This document shows positions 52,657 to 61,132 of a stretch of DNA of 64,000 nt, piece after piece. The notes below the pieces were generated by a model. That model worked only from the letters and a program-made list of their open reading frames with translations, did not search any database and was not told the DNA's origin. Position 1 is the first letter of the stretch. Every line of letters starts with the position of its first letter. The stretch comes from JAXDBM01 sp963709485 (lineage in GTDB: Bacteria > Desulfobacterota > Syntrophia > Syntrophales > Fen-1087), in assembly GCA_963709485.1 (NCBI GenBank), contig CAVPWE010000007.1:558001-622000 (forward strand), written 5' to 3'. A program made the position numbers and the translations under genes.

Positions 52657-53232
52657 TTAGAATTTGACCTGCGGCGAGGTTTTTGCCGCAGCGGGAGCCT
52701 CGAAAAAGGCGGCTTTCTGAAAGCCGAACATGTCTGCAAGCAGATTGGCCGGAAAGCTTCGAATGGCCACATTGTAGGATTTCACCATGTCGTTGTAGCG
52801 CATCCTCTCGACGGCAATCCGGTTCTCCGTTCCCGCCAGTTCATCCTGCAGCCGGATGAAGTTCTGGTTGGATTTCAGGTCGGGATACCTTTCCACGACC
52901 ACCAGCAGCCTGCTCAGGGCTCCCGACAGCTCGTTGTTGGCGGCAATCTTGTCGGGAACGTTTGCCGCACCGCCCACCCTGGCCCGGGCGTTGGTGACCT
53001 CGATCAGCACGTCCTTCTCCTGCTTCGCATACCCTTTGACGGTTTCCACGAGGTTTGGAATCAGGTCATAGCGCCGCTGCAGCTGGTTTTCGACCTGAGC
53101 CCAGGAACTTTTCACGGCCTCGTCCATGGAAACGAACCGGTTGTATGTTCCCTTGAAAAACCCGTAGAGGGAAATGGCAAGTAAGAGAATGACGCCGACG
53201 GTTGCGAAAAAAGCAATTTTTCCTTTGCTCAT
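52657..53232 (-). CDS. LemA family protein
   Basis: A 191-residue protein with an N-terminal membrane helix (residues ~6-25) and a long helical domain. Conserved LemA text is AVKSSWAQVENQLQRRYDLIPNLVETVKGYA followed by NARARV and RYNDMVKSYNVAIRSFPANLLADMFGF. The role of LemA in bacteria is unclear; it commonly pairs with TPM-domain proteins, as here with the gene at 54021-54815. An AGGAGG-type site lies before the start at 53232. A nucleotidyltransferase gene is inserted between the pair. Confidence 0.9.
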   Translation of the reverse strand: MSKGKIAFFATVGVILLLAISLYGFFKGTYNRFVSMDEAVKSSWAQVENQLQRRYDLIPNLVETVKGYAKQEKDVLIEVTNARARVGGAANVPDKIAANNELSGALSRLLVVVERYPDLKSNQNFIRLQDELAGTENRIAVERMRYNDMVKSYNVAIRSFPANLLADMFGFQKAAFFEAPAAAKTSPQVKF

Positions 53233-53274
53233 GGGATGCCTCCTGAATGTTTTTATTGGCGATTCCTGCTGATC

Positions 53275-54006
53275 TCACAGAATTAGACGATCTATGATAT
53301 CAGACACATGGTTAACTTCCTTCATGTAATTTATAAAAAGCGCCTGAATTTCCGTGGAAGAAAATCGGTCCCTTCCCTCCCGGACGTCCTCGCATTTCAT
53401 GAAAAGGGCCGCGTCGCGGGAAAAAACCTTTGCAGCCGCCTGAAAGATTTCGCGCCTCGTTGCCGGAATTTCAATGCTTTTCAGATGCAGCATGGCCTCG
53501 AAGAGGGCGGCAAAGGCGGTCAGGGAAACCCTGATGAGCTGCCGGATGCGCTTCTCCCTGCCCCCGGTTTCCAGATAACCTTTCCTCAAATGGAGAATCT
53601 TTGCCTTGAATTCCCGTTCAATCTGCAGCCGGAGCGGCTCCGGAGGAAAGGCCAGGGCCGCCAGGACATCCTCTCCATAGACCGGCACATGATGCCACTT
53701 CATGTTGATAAATTCAACGGGAAAGGAATCCAGGGATGACAGCATGTCCTCCCGGGTGATGAAAAGAGGGGTGGCCACATTCCGCTTTTTCCATTTTGCC
53801 GCCAGACCGAGGGCCCTGGTGAGATCGTCGATTCCTTCCCGGGCAATGGTGATCATGAAGTTGATATCCGACTTGCCCGGGTCGTAATCCGGCCGGGCGC
53901 CGCTTCCGTAAAGAATGATGGAAATCAGTTCGCCTTCAAAAACGCCCTTGAAGTCGGTTGTGATTTCCTCAAAAATCGCTTCCGGTTTTTTGGGTATTCC
54001 CGCCAT
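53275..54006 (-). CDS. Nucleotidyltransferase-fold protein
   Basis: A 243-residue protein. The N-terminal NTase signature is ILYGSGARPDYDPGKSDINFMI, where the usual second metal Asp (SDIDL) is Asn; catalytic ability is therefore uncertain. The C-terminal half is helical, like the kanamycin nucleotidyltransferase helical domain. ATG 54006 is preferred because GAGGTGA lies 5-6 bases upstream; a GTG at 54015 is also in frame. It lies 14 bp after the TPM-domain gene and 42 bp before LemA, so it is probably co-transcribed with both. The substrate is unknown. Confidence 0.7.
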   Translation of the reverse strand: MAGIPKKPEAIFEEITTDFKGVFEGELISIILYGSGARPDYDPGKSDINFMITIAREGIDDLTRALGLAAKWKKRNVATPLFITREDMLSSLDSFPVEFINMKWHHVPVYGEDVLAALAFPPEPLRLQIEREFKAKILHLRKGYLETGGREKRIRQLIRVSLTAFAALFEAMLHLKSIEIPATRREIFQAAAKVFSRDAALFMKCEDVREGRDRFSSTEIQALFINYMKEVNHVSDIIDRLIL

Positions 54007-54020
54007 ATGTCTCACCTCAA

Positions 54021-54815
54021 TCAGAAATCGCCGCCTGCGCCGCCGCCGCCGCTGCTGCCGCCGCCGAACCCGCCGAATCCGCCGCCGCCGAAATCCCCGA
54101 AACCGCCGTCACCGCTCCCGAAGCCGCCGCCGTTTCCACGGCCGCCGCCGCTCATCATCCCCAGCAGGATCAGGGAAAGCAGGTCCCTTCCCTGGCGGGT
54201 GCCGAGCAGGAAAGCCAGGATCAGCAGGGCGATCAGCCCGAAGATCACGTTGGTCTCACCGCCGCCCGGCCGCGTCCGGTAAGGGGCTTTCGCCGGCTGT
54301 CCGTTCAGCGTGACATTGGCGCTTTTCGCCACGATATCGGAAATTGCGGAAACGCCTTCGAACAGTCCCCGGCCGTAATCCCCGGTCCTGAGCCAGGGAA
54401 TGACAGCCCGGTCGCGAATTTCACCCGCGCGCCCGTCCGGGAGAATGCCCTCCACGCCATAGCCCGTTTCGATCCGGATCTTTCTCTCCTTCAGCGCCAG
54501 GACGATGAGGACCCCCTTGTCTTCGCCCCTCCTGCCGATGCCCCAGGCCGAGTAGAGGCGATTGGCGTAGCTGTTGAATTCGCTGCTGCCGATGGTGGGG
54601 ATCGTGGCCACCACGATGGCCGTGCCCGTTTTTTCCAGGACTTCCCGGGAAAGCCGCTCCATCCGCTCGCGGTATTCGACGGAGATGACGCCGGCAAAGT
54701 CGTTCACCGCCCCCGTCGGCCGGGGGAAGTTTTCCTGCGCCGGCAGGCTCCGGGGCGTCAGGAGCAGCGCAATCACGCAAGCCGTGACGGCGAGGATTTT
54801 TTTCAGTCGTTTCAT
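54021..54815 (-). CDS. TPM-domain membrane protein (YgcG-like)
   Basis: A 264-residue protein. A signal peptide (1-~26) is followed by a TPM domain (~30-165: TGAVNDFAGVIS...WGIGRRGEDKGVLIVLALKERKIRIETGYGVEGILPD). A membrane helix follows (~190-210, VIFGLIALLILAFLLG), then a very Gly/Ser-rich cytoplasmic tail ending GGSSGGGGAGGDF. The domain order and Gly-rich tail are typical of this family, which often partners LemA. The antisense strand of the tail gives a false proline-rich ORF. The ORF start at 54815 is used. Confidence 0.88.
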   Translation of the reverse strand: MKRLKKILAVTACVIALLLTPRSLPAQENFPRPTGAVNDFAGVISVEYRERMERLSREVLEKTGTAIVVATIPTIGSSEFNSYANRLYSAWGIGRRGEDKGVLIVLALKERKIRIETGYGVEGILPDGRAGEIRDRAVIPWLRTGDYGRGLFEGVSAISDIVAKSANVTLNGQPAKAPYRTRPGGGETNVIFGLIALLILAFLLGTRQGRDLLSLILLGMMSGGGRGNGGGFGSGDGGFGDFGGGGFGGFGGGSSGGGGAGGDF

Positions 54816-54850
54816 GGGTCGGTCTCAATCGACGCGTACGGCATGACTTT

Positions 54851-56377
54851 CTAACCGAATACGTGACGGCTCAGCAGATGCCAGGCCTTCTCTTTGACGA
54901 AAGCCGAGACCCGGCCGTTCTGGATCATGAGGACGCCTTCATCCCGAAGGCCTTTCAGGACCTCGTGAATGTCGGACGGTTCCTTCCCCGTATATTCGGC
55001 CAGCTCTCCCGCGGGATCCTGTCCGGGTTTCAGGGGCCATTCCTTCAGAAAATACAGAATGGCCATCAGACCGATCCATTCCCGGGTGAGCTCTTCCAGG
55101 ACTGCATTGGTGTTCTTGATGCGCCGCGAAAACTCCTTCAGCATGTAAAGGGAGACGTCGCCGCTTTCGCGGATCAGATGCCGGAAGGTGTCTCCATCGA
55201 TGACGGCCAGATGCGAGATGTCGTTTGCGATCGCGGATGCGGTGCGCGGCGCGTCGATCAACGCAGCCATTTCACCGAAGTAGGATCCGGGCGGCAGCTC
55301 CGCCAGCACCTTTTTCACCTGGCCGGCCCTCTTTTCCAGCCGGACATGTCCGCTGAGGACATAATACATCTCCCGTCCGGGGTCCCCCTCCTTGAAGATG
55401 AAGGCATCCTTCGGGTAGACGCGGCCGAATTGCCGGAACAGGCGCTCATTGATCCTTTCCCGGTTCTTGCCGGGTTTCAACAGGGCATTCTCGAGCAGGA
55501 TCATGTCCCTTCGCTGGTACGATGAAATCAGCTCCGCGCAGAAAAGCAGGATCAGCGCCATGTAAAAGACCCAGATCACCAGGATGACAACGGTTTCCAG
55601 AGAGCCGAAGATGACATGGTAGCGGGTGTAGTTGGACACATACCATGTGAAAAACTGCTTCGCCGCCTCCATGAGCGCCGAGAAAATGAGGCCTGCCGCC
55701 AGGGCCTCGCCCAGCCTGACCTTGACGGGGGGGATGACCTTGTAGACGATCGTGAAGAACACGACGGTGACGAGGAAGGGGATCAGATAGCGGAACAGGA
55801 ACCCCTGAATGATCAGGAACTGGCCCTTGAAGATCATCGGCTGCTGGACCAGGATCGTCGCGAGGTAGGTCACGCCGACGCTGGCCATGCCGATGGCCCA
55901 TCCCGTGGGAATCATGGCGATGGCCAGCATCTTGGAGACGATGTAGTTTCGGTAGGATTTCGACCGGAAAATGATCGTGAACGCCGTTTCGATCGCGCTG
56001 AAGATCATGGCGGAAAACCAGACCAGAGTGATGATTCCGGCCCAGCCGAGGACGTGCTGCTTTTCGTCGATCCGCCCCAACTGGATCAGCAGGTCCCCTG
56101 AAAAGTAGGGGTGCAGCATGCGGATGCCGTCGATGATTTCGCGCTGGATCTGGGGGTTTGATCCGAAAAACTGACCGGCCATCAGGAGCGTGAGGATGAA
56201 AAGCGGGAGGATGGAGAGGATGGCGTACAGGGCGATGGCCGCCGCCTGGTTGGTATTGCCGTTAATCAGGTAGTTCTTCAGACTGTCCCGCAGGATGTCC
56301 CAGATCGTGGCTGAAACCATCCGGATGCGGTGCAAAAAAGATGTGTGCGGAATGGATGAATTTGTGAGAGGCGTCAT
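54851..56377 (-). CDS. YihY/ribonuclease-BN-like membrane protein fused to cNMP-binding domain
   Basis: A 508-residue fusion. Residues ~25-300 are a YihY/UPF0761 membrane domain with ~6 helices (AIALYAILSILPLFILTLLMAGQFFG, VWFSAMIFSAIETAF). Residues ~330-430 are a cyclic-nucleotide-binding domain (FIFKEGDPGREMYYVLSGHVRLEK, PPGSYFGEMAALIDAPRTASAIA). The last ~85 residues resemble a winged helix (REWIGLMAILYFLKEWP, EYTGKEPSDIHEVLKGLRDEGVLM). ATG 56377 (MTPLTNSSIPHTSF) is preferred to a start further upstream. It is followed 35 bp later by the TPM-domain gene. Such fusions imply regulation by a nucleotide second messenger (inference). Confidence 0.82.
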   Translation of the reverse strand: MTPLTNSSIPHTSFLHRIRMVSATIWDILRDSLKNYLINGNTNQAAAIALYAILSILPLFILTLLMAGQFFGSNPQIQREIIDGIRMLHPYFSGDLLIQLGRIDEKQHVLGWAGIITLVWFSAMIFSAIETAFTIIFRSKSYRNYIVSKMLAIAMIPTGWAIGMASVGVTYLATILVQQPMIFKGQFLIIQGFLFRYLIPFLVTVVFFTIVYKVIPPVKVRLGEALAAGLIFSALMEAAKQFFTWYVSNYTRYHVIFGSLETVVILVIWVFYMALILLFCAELISSYQRRDMILLENALLKPGKNRERINERLFRQFGRVYPKDAFIFKEGDPGREMYYVLSGHVRLEKRAGQVKKVLAELPPGSYFGEMAALIDAPRTASAIANDISHLAVIDGDTFRHLIRESGDVSLYMLKEFSRRIKNTNAVLEELTREWIGLMAILYFLKEWPLKPGQDPAGELAEYTGKEPSDIHEVLKGLRDEGVLMIQNGRVSAFVKEKAWHLLSRHVFG

Positions 56378-56519
56378 CTGCGGATTTTCCGGGACAGAGT
56401 TCGCCGCTTCCCGGGGATCTGCCGCGACTGCGCGACCGCCGCGGCCCCGGTGCGGACGATCCAATATTAGGAAACGCCCCCGGACCTGTCAAGTACAAAC
56501 GGGCACAAACGGGCCGGCA

Positions 56520-58115
56520 TCATTCCTGCGGGGGTTGACTTCTTCTTTCCCTGTCCTTCCGGCGACGGGAGCCCGACCGCAGCGGCGCCGGTTTGCGGCT
56601 TTCGCTTCTTCGTCTGGCATGTTCCTTTTTCTCCTCGAAAGGCGCCTTCTCATCCGCCGGGGCTTCCTCATCCGCCGGGGCCTGCGGGGGCGCCTGCAGG
56701 ATCCGCTGGTAGTAGTCGTCGAGAAGCATGGCGATCAGCGGCGATTCCTCCTCGGCTTCGGTCAGGCTCCGGCCCAGGGGGATGAAGCGCCGCATCCGCT
56801 CGTTCTGCAGGCTGTCCCGTGAACGGAGATCGGCCTCCAGGGAGGCGATTACCCGCTGGGAGACGATCGCTTCGACATCCTCGTCGGTGGGCAGTGTTTT
56901 CTCCTGCAGGTCGATGTCGAACATGCGCGATATTTCCCTGAGCTTGAACTGTTCCATTCCCGCCACGATTGAAATGGCCACGCCGCTCGCGCCGACGCGC
57001 CCCGTGCGGCCGGCCCGGTGGACGTAGAGTTCCGGGTCCTCCGGTGGCTCATACTGGATCACATGCGACAGGTCGGGGATGTCGATCCCCCGGGCCGCCA
57101 CATCCGTCGCCACAAGGAAGCGAAGGGTTCCCTTCCGCACCCTTCCCATGACCCGCTCCCGGGCCCCCTGGGCAAGGTCGGAACTCAGTTCGTCGGCATC
57201 GTATCCGAAACGTTTGAGGACCACCGTCACATAGTGGACCGTCGATTTCGTGTTGCAGAAGACAATGGCCGACACCGGGTTCTCGACTTCGATGATCCGA
57301 ACGAGGGAGCGTTCCCGCTGCATACCGGGCACCACATAGTAGATATGGTCCGTCCCGGTTACATGCACATGATCCCGGCTCAGGCTCAGGAATTCGGGAC
57401 GATGGAGAAACTCCCCGGCGAGGCGCATCACATGCGCGGGAAAGGTTGCGGAAAACATGTAGCCGTTGACCGGCCGGGCGGGGAGGAACCGCTGGATCCG
57501 CTTCATGTCGGGGTAAAACCCCATGGAGAGCATGCGGTCGGCTTCATCGAAAACCAGGATCTTCAGCTTGTCCAGCGAGAGCGCGCCCTTGAGCAGGTGG
57601 TCGAGCACGCGTCCCGGCGTCCCCACCACCAGGTGCGCTCCCTGGCGGAACGCTTCGAGCTGGGGTCCGTACTTCACGCCGCCGTAGACCGCCGCCGTCA
57701 TCATCTTGAGATCGCTGCCGAGGAGTTCCGCTTCGCGGGACACCTGGAGGGCCAGTTCGCGCGTGGGCACGAGGACCAGGACCTGGCAGGCTTTTTTCTC
57801 CACGTCGACACGCTCCAGGATCGGCAGGATGAATGCGCCCGTCTTTCCGCTCCCCGTCTGAGACTGGACCATCAGGTTCCGGCCGGCGAGCACATAGGGG
57901 ATTGCCCGGGCCTGGACGGGCAGCAGATTCATCCATCCCGCCCCGGCGCATGCGGTCCGGATCCGTTCGGGGAGGGCATCCAGGGACGTTTCCGGAAGGG
58001 CGTTCTCCGGCTCGATGACGGGTTGGCCGCCGGTTTTCTTCACGCTGCTTTCCTCCTGCTTCGGTTGTTCCGGCGCAGCGTCCGGCCTGTTGTTTGAAGC
58101 TTGATCCTCTTGCAT
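56520..58115 (-). CDS. DEAD-box ATP-dependent RNA helicase
   Basis: A 531-residue helicase. The N-terminal ~40 residues are acidic/polar. Motifs in order are the Q motif region LLPVQARAIPYVLAG, SQTGSGKTGA, PTRELALQV, GTPGRVLDHL, FDEADRML, FSAT, VATDVAARGIDIP and HRAGRTGRVG. The C-terminal tail is Ala/Glu/Lys- and then Arg-rich (RRRSESRKPAPLRSGSRRRKD), as in RNA-binding extensions. ATG 58115 follows AAGGAAAGAGG; in-frame starts further upstream lie in the preceding intergenic region. It probably serves ribosome assembly or mRNA turnover. Confidence 0.93.
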   Translation of the reverse strand: MQEDQASNNRPDAAPEQPKQEESSVKKTGGQPVIEPENALPETSLDALPERIRTACAGAGWMNLLPVQARAIPYVLAGRNLMVQSQTGSGKTGAFILPILERVDVEKKACQVLVLVPTRELALQVSREAELLGSDLKMMTAAVYGGVKYGPQLEAFRQGAHLVVGTPGRVLDHLLKGALSLDKLKILVFDEADRMLSMGFYPDMKRIQRFLPARPVNGYMFSATFPAHVMRLAGEFLHRPEFLSLSRDHVHVTGTDHIYYVVPGMQRERSLVRIIEVENPVSAIVFCNTKSTVHYVTVVLKRFGYDADELSSDLAQGARERVMGRVRKGTLRFLVATDVAARGIDIPDLSHVIQYEPPEDPELYVHRAGRTGRVGASGVAISIVAGMEQFKLREISRMFDIDLQEKTLPTDEDVEAIVSQRVIASLEADLRSRDSLQNERMRRFIPLGRSLTEAEEESPLIAMLLDDYYQRILQAPPQAPADEEAPADEKAPFEEKKEHARRRSESRKPAPLRSGSRRRKDRERRSQPPQE

Positions 58116-58222
58116 GACTCCTCTTTCCTTGTCGCCGATTTCCCGGCGTGTCATATTTCTGTTCTGTTGAATGCCCCCGGCCGCTCCGGCCGTCGGTTTC
58201 CGGCTGCGTCGGGCGCGGCCGG

Positions 58223-58681
58223 TCAGGGACCCGCGTCCGCCGGCCGCCGCTTCAGCAACTGGTTGCAGATGACCGTCTGCACCGGCTCGCCCCGCTGGTT
58301 CAGGGTGGTGCACTTGAACCCGACGGTACCGCGGTCGGTCCGCGACGAAGAGGGGCGCACCTCCATGACTTCGGCGACTGCCCGCAGCGTATCGCCGGGC
58401 CGGACCGGCCGGAGCCAGCGCAGTTCGTCGAATCCCGGCGATCCGAGATTGTTGGCCAGCAGGCCCGTCATCAGCAGGGAACGGAAGGTGACCGCGACGG
58501 TGTGAATGCCGCTGGCGATGAGGCCCCCGTAGAGCGACTCCTTTGCGGCCTCCCTGTCCATGTGAATGGGCTGCGAGTCGAAGTGCAGGGCAAAATCGAT
58601 GATCGCGCCCTCCGTCATCGTGATGCCCGGCGACTCAAAGCGGTCCCCCGGGCTGAAATCCTCAAGATACAATGTTTTCAT
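58223..58681 (-). CDS. MaoC-like (R)-specific enoyl-CoA hydratase
   Basis: A 152-residue hot-dog fold protein. The catalytic region is FALHFDSQPIHMDREAAKESLYGGLIASG, with the Asp/His pair of MaoC dehydratases, and the C-terminal strands FDELRWLRPVRPGDTL and GEPVQTVICNQLLKR complete the domain. The enzymes hydrate trans-2-enoyl-CoA to (R)-3-hydroxyacyl-CoA. ATG 58681 (MKTLYLEDFSPGDRFESPG) is the family start; the frame extends upstream without support. The physiological acyl substrate is unknown. Confidence 0.87.
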   Translation of the reverse strand: MKTLYLEDFSPGDRFESPGITMTEGAIIDFALHFDSQPIHMDREAAKESLYGGLIASGIHTVAVTFRSLLMTGLLANNLGSPGFDELRWLRPVRPGDTLRAVAEVMEVRPSSSRTDRGTVGFKCTTLNQRGEPVQTVICNQLLKRRPADAGP

Positions 58682-58908
58682 CCTCACCGTCCCCGATTTT
58701 GAAGCTTTGAAAAGCGCATCGGCCGCCCGCGACCCCTTTCTCAATGGCCTGTTGCAACCTTCACACGCTGCTGGTTTCGCAGTTCTCACGTTCCTTTCAA
58801 GCCGCGTCACGGGCTTATATCTGCCCGGATTTTCACCAAAAGTCAACGATTTTATTATATTAAAATCAACCACTGCCGTGCGGACCGGTGAACGACGTGA
58901 AAATTATT

Positions 58909-58923
58909 TGCAATCGAGTTGCA
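58909..58923. promoter_or_regulatory. Candidate Fur-family (Zur-like) operator
   Basis: The inverted repeat TGCAA-N5-TTGCA lies in an AT-rich stretch directly upstream of the Fur-family gene and znu operon. A TTGCAA/TATAGG pair overlaps it, so binding could block transcription. Autoregulation by zinc is inference. Confidence 0.45.
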
Positions 58924-58936
58924 TTTAATATAGGGT

Positions 58937-59383
58937 ATGTCCATGTTACTGAAGGAAGAGCACTGCAACGTGGAAGGGACGCTTCGGGAGGCGGGTCTGA
59001 GCCAGACGGGCCAGCGGGTGGCCGTGCTGACGGTCATCATCCGTGCCGAAGGTCCGTTGAGCGCCGGCGAGATCCTGAATCGAGCGGACCCCGGGCAGAA
59101 GATCAACCGGGTCACCGTCTACAGGATCCTTTCGTCATTCCGGGACAGCCGGATCATCCGTGAGTTGCCGACGGATCAGGGGACAAAGCTTTACGAGATG
59201 GCCTGCCGTCACAATCCCGTTCATCCCCATTTTTACTGTAAAGCCTGCCGGACCATGACCTGTCTGCCGCCGGTCAAGCTCTCGAAAGCGGCCCAATGGC
59301 TGGCCGGGCCGGACGCCTTCCGTGTCGATGATGTGCAGGTGCACCTCACGGGAATCTGCCGGCAGTGCCACCGAAGGGGATGA
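58937..59383 (+). CDS. Fur-family regulator, probably zinc-responsive
   Basis: A 148-residue regulator. The winged helix (LREAGLSQTGQRVAVLTVIIRAEGPLSAGEILNRA...KINRVTVYRILSSF) is followed by a metal/dimer domain with HNPVHPHFYCKAC and a second CxxC in ICRQCHRRG, the usual structural zinc site. Its position directly upstream of znuA-znuC-znuB suggests Zur. PerR or Fur cannot be excluded from sequence alone. A second in-frame ATG at 58943 is possible. The putative operator at 58909-58923 suggests self-control. Confidence 0.85.
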   Translation: MSMLLKEEHCNVEGTLREAGLSQTGQRVAVLTVIIRAEGPLSAGEILNRADPGQKINRVTVYRILSSFRDSRIIRELPTDQGTKLYEMACRHNPVHPHFYCKACRTMTCLPPVKLSKAAQWLAGPDAFRVDDVQVHLTGICRQCHRRG

Positions 59384-59433
59384 ACAGGGCGGACAATGCG
59401 CGTCCGAGCGCATGAAGATAAGAGAAGCGGAAT

Positions 59434-60369
59434 ATGAACCCTTCCCGGATATCAAGAAACGCAGTTTTAATGGCCTTGATCCTGGCCGTTGCCGGCCTGG
59501 CGGCATCCTGTCAGGGAAATGGTGCCGGAACGGGAAATGACGGCCGTCTGAAGGTCGTGGCAAGCCTCTTTCCGACCTATGACTTTGCCCGTCATATCGG
59601 CCGGGACAAAGCGGAAGTGACCCTTCTGCTGCCCCCGGGCGTCGAGGCGCACAGCTTTGAACCGAAACCGGGCGACATGATGCGGCTCAACCGCGCGGAC
59701 ATTCTGATCTACACGAACCGGCAGATGGAGCCCTGGGTTCGGAAGATCCTGCGGGGAACGCAGAACGGGCGTCTCGCGGTTGTGGAGGCGGGGCTGGGGA
59801 TAGCCCTGTCACGGGACACCGGGGAGAAGGCGGACGGCGGCGGAGATCCCCACATCTGGCTCGATTTTTCCAATGCCGCGGCGATGGTGGACAACATTCG
59901 GAACGGATTTATCGGCCGGGATCCGAAAAACAGCGATTTCTATTTCCGGAATGCCGAGGAATACAAGGCGCTGCTTCAGGACCTGGACCGGCGTTACCGG
60001 GAGAGCCTGTCCGGCTGCAGAAAAAAGGTTCTGGTTCACGGCGGCCACTCCGCCTTCGGATACCTGGCCGGCCGGTATGGGCTGCGGTACCTGTCCGCTT
60101 ACGGTCTTTCGCCGAACGCCGAACCCCGGCCGGAGGATCTGGTCAGGCTGAGCAGGACCCTCCGTGCGAGCGGGCTGAAGCACATCTTCTCGGAGGAGCT
60201 CCTTTCCCCCCGCATTGCGGAGATGATCGCAAAGGAGACAGGCGCCGCCGTGCTGCCGCTGTCTACCGGCCACAACATCGGGCGAGAGGCGCTTGGCGGG
60301 GGGGAGACATTCATTGCCCTGATGATGAAAAACCTGGAACAGCTCAAGGCAGGCCTGCAATGTCCATGA
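59434..60369 (+). CDS. znuA: Zinc/manganese ABC transporter substrate-binding lipoprotein
   Basis: A 311-residue cluster A-I binding protein. A lipoprotein signal ends LAASC (Cys ~26). Conserved metal ligands appear in GVEAHSFEPKP, DPHIWLD, and HGGHSAFGYLAGRYGL; the later SPNAEPRPEDL is the family's second-lobe signature. The His-rich loop of E. coli ZnuA is nearly absent. It sits between the Fur-type regulator and the ATPase gene, with which it overlaps by 10 bp. Zinc is favoured over manganese because of the regulator context (inference). Confidence 0.88.
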   Translation: MNPSRISRNAVLMALILAVAGLAASCQGNGAGTGNDGRLKVVASLFPTYDFARHIGRDKAEVTLLLPPGVEAHSFEPKPGDMMRLNRADILIYTNRQMEPWVRKILRGTQNGRLAVVEAGLGIALSRDTGEKADGGGDPHIWLDFSNAAAMVDNIRNGFIGRDPKNSDFYFRNAEEYKALLQDLDRRYRESLSGCRKKVLVHGGHSAFGYLAGRYGLRYLSAYGLSPNAEPRPEDLVRLSRTLRASGLKHIFSEELLSPRIAEMIAKETGAAVLPLSTGHNIGREALGGGETFIALMMKNLEQLKAGLQCP

Positions 60370-61118
60370 ATGTGATCGATGTCCGGAATCTCAGCTTTTC
60401 CTACAATGGGGTCGATGTTCTGAAGGACATCTCCTTTGCCGTTCACGGCGAAGACTACGTGGGACTGGCGGGTCCCAACGGATCCGGAAAAACCACACTG
60501 CTGAAGGCCCTGCTGGGCATTGTCGCGCCGGCAAGGGGAGTCGTCCGGCTGTTTGATCATGAACTCAATGACTTCCGGGACTGGCACAAAATCGGCTATC
60601 TCCCCCAGAAACTGAATGCCTTCAATCCCCATTTCCCATCGACGGTGCGGGAAATCGTCGCCCTGGGGCTCATTTCGAAAAGGACCTTCTCCGGGCGCCT
60701 GGACAAGGCGGACCGAATGGCGATCGACCGGACGCTGGAGCGGCTCCATATCCTGGATATCGGGGATTCCCTGATCGGCGAACTCTCCGGCGGCCAGCAG
60801 CAGCGCGTTCTCATTGCCAGGGCGATCGTCCATAAGCCGGAGATCGTCATTCTGGACGAACCGGCCTCGGCGCTGGACCCGGATACCCGGGAGCATTTTT
60901 TTTCCATCCTGCGGGACCTGAACCGCGCCGATCATGCCACCGTGATCCTCGTGACCCATGACATCGGCAGCATCGGCCAGCATGCCGGCAAGCTCCTGTA
61001 TATTGACCGGAAGGTGATCTTTTACGGAAGTTTCGACGATTTCTGCCGCTCCGAAAACATGGCTGCGCTGTTCGGCGGAAATGCCCAGCACATCATCTGT
61101 CACCAGCACGACCGCTGA
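60360..61118 (+). CDS. znuC: Zinc ABC transporter ATPase
   Basis: A 252-residue ATPase with Walker A GPNGSGKTT, Q-loop YLPQK, signature LSGGQQQRVLIARA, Walker B VILDEPASALD and the switch His in THD. It overlaps znuA by 10 bp and ends 14 bp before the permease gene. The C-terminal His-rich end (HIICHQHDR) might bind metal. The assignment to zinc follows from the operon. Confidence 0.92.
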   Translation: MSMNVIDVRNLSFSYNGVDVLKDISFAVHGEDYVGLAGPNGSGKTTLLKALLGIVAPARGVVRLFDHELNDFRDWHKIGYLPQKLNAFNPHFPSTVREIVALGLISKRTFSGRLDKADRMAIDRTLERLHILDIGDSLIGELSGGQQQRVLIARAIVHKPEIVILDEPASALDPDTREHFFSILRDLNRADHATVILVTHDIGSIGQHAGKLLYIDRKVIFYGSFDDFCRSENMAALFGGNAQHIICHQHDR

Positions 61119-61132
61119 CGGGGAGGTGATCG

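Noticed and set aside
54007..54282. Proline-rich ORF on the plus strand
   Set aside because: It is the antisense of the Gly/Ser-rich tail of the TPM-domain protein; no ribosome site and low-complexity composition.
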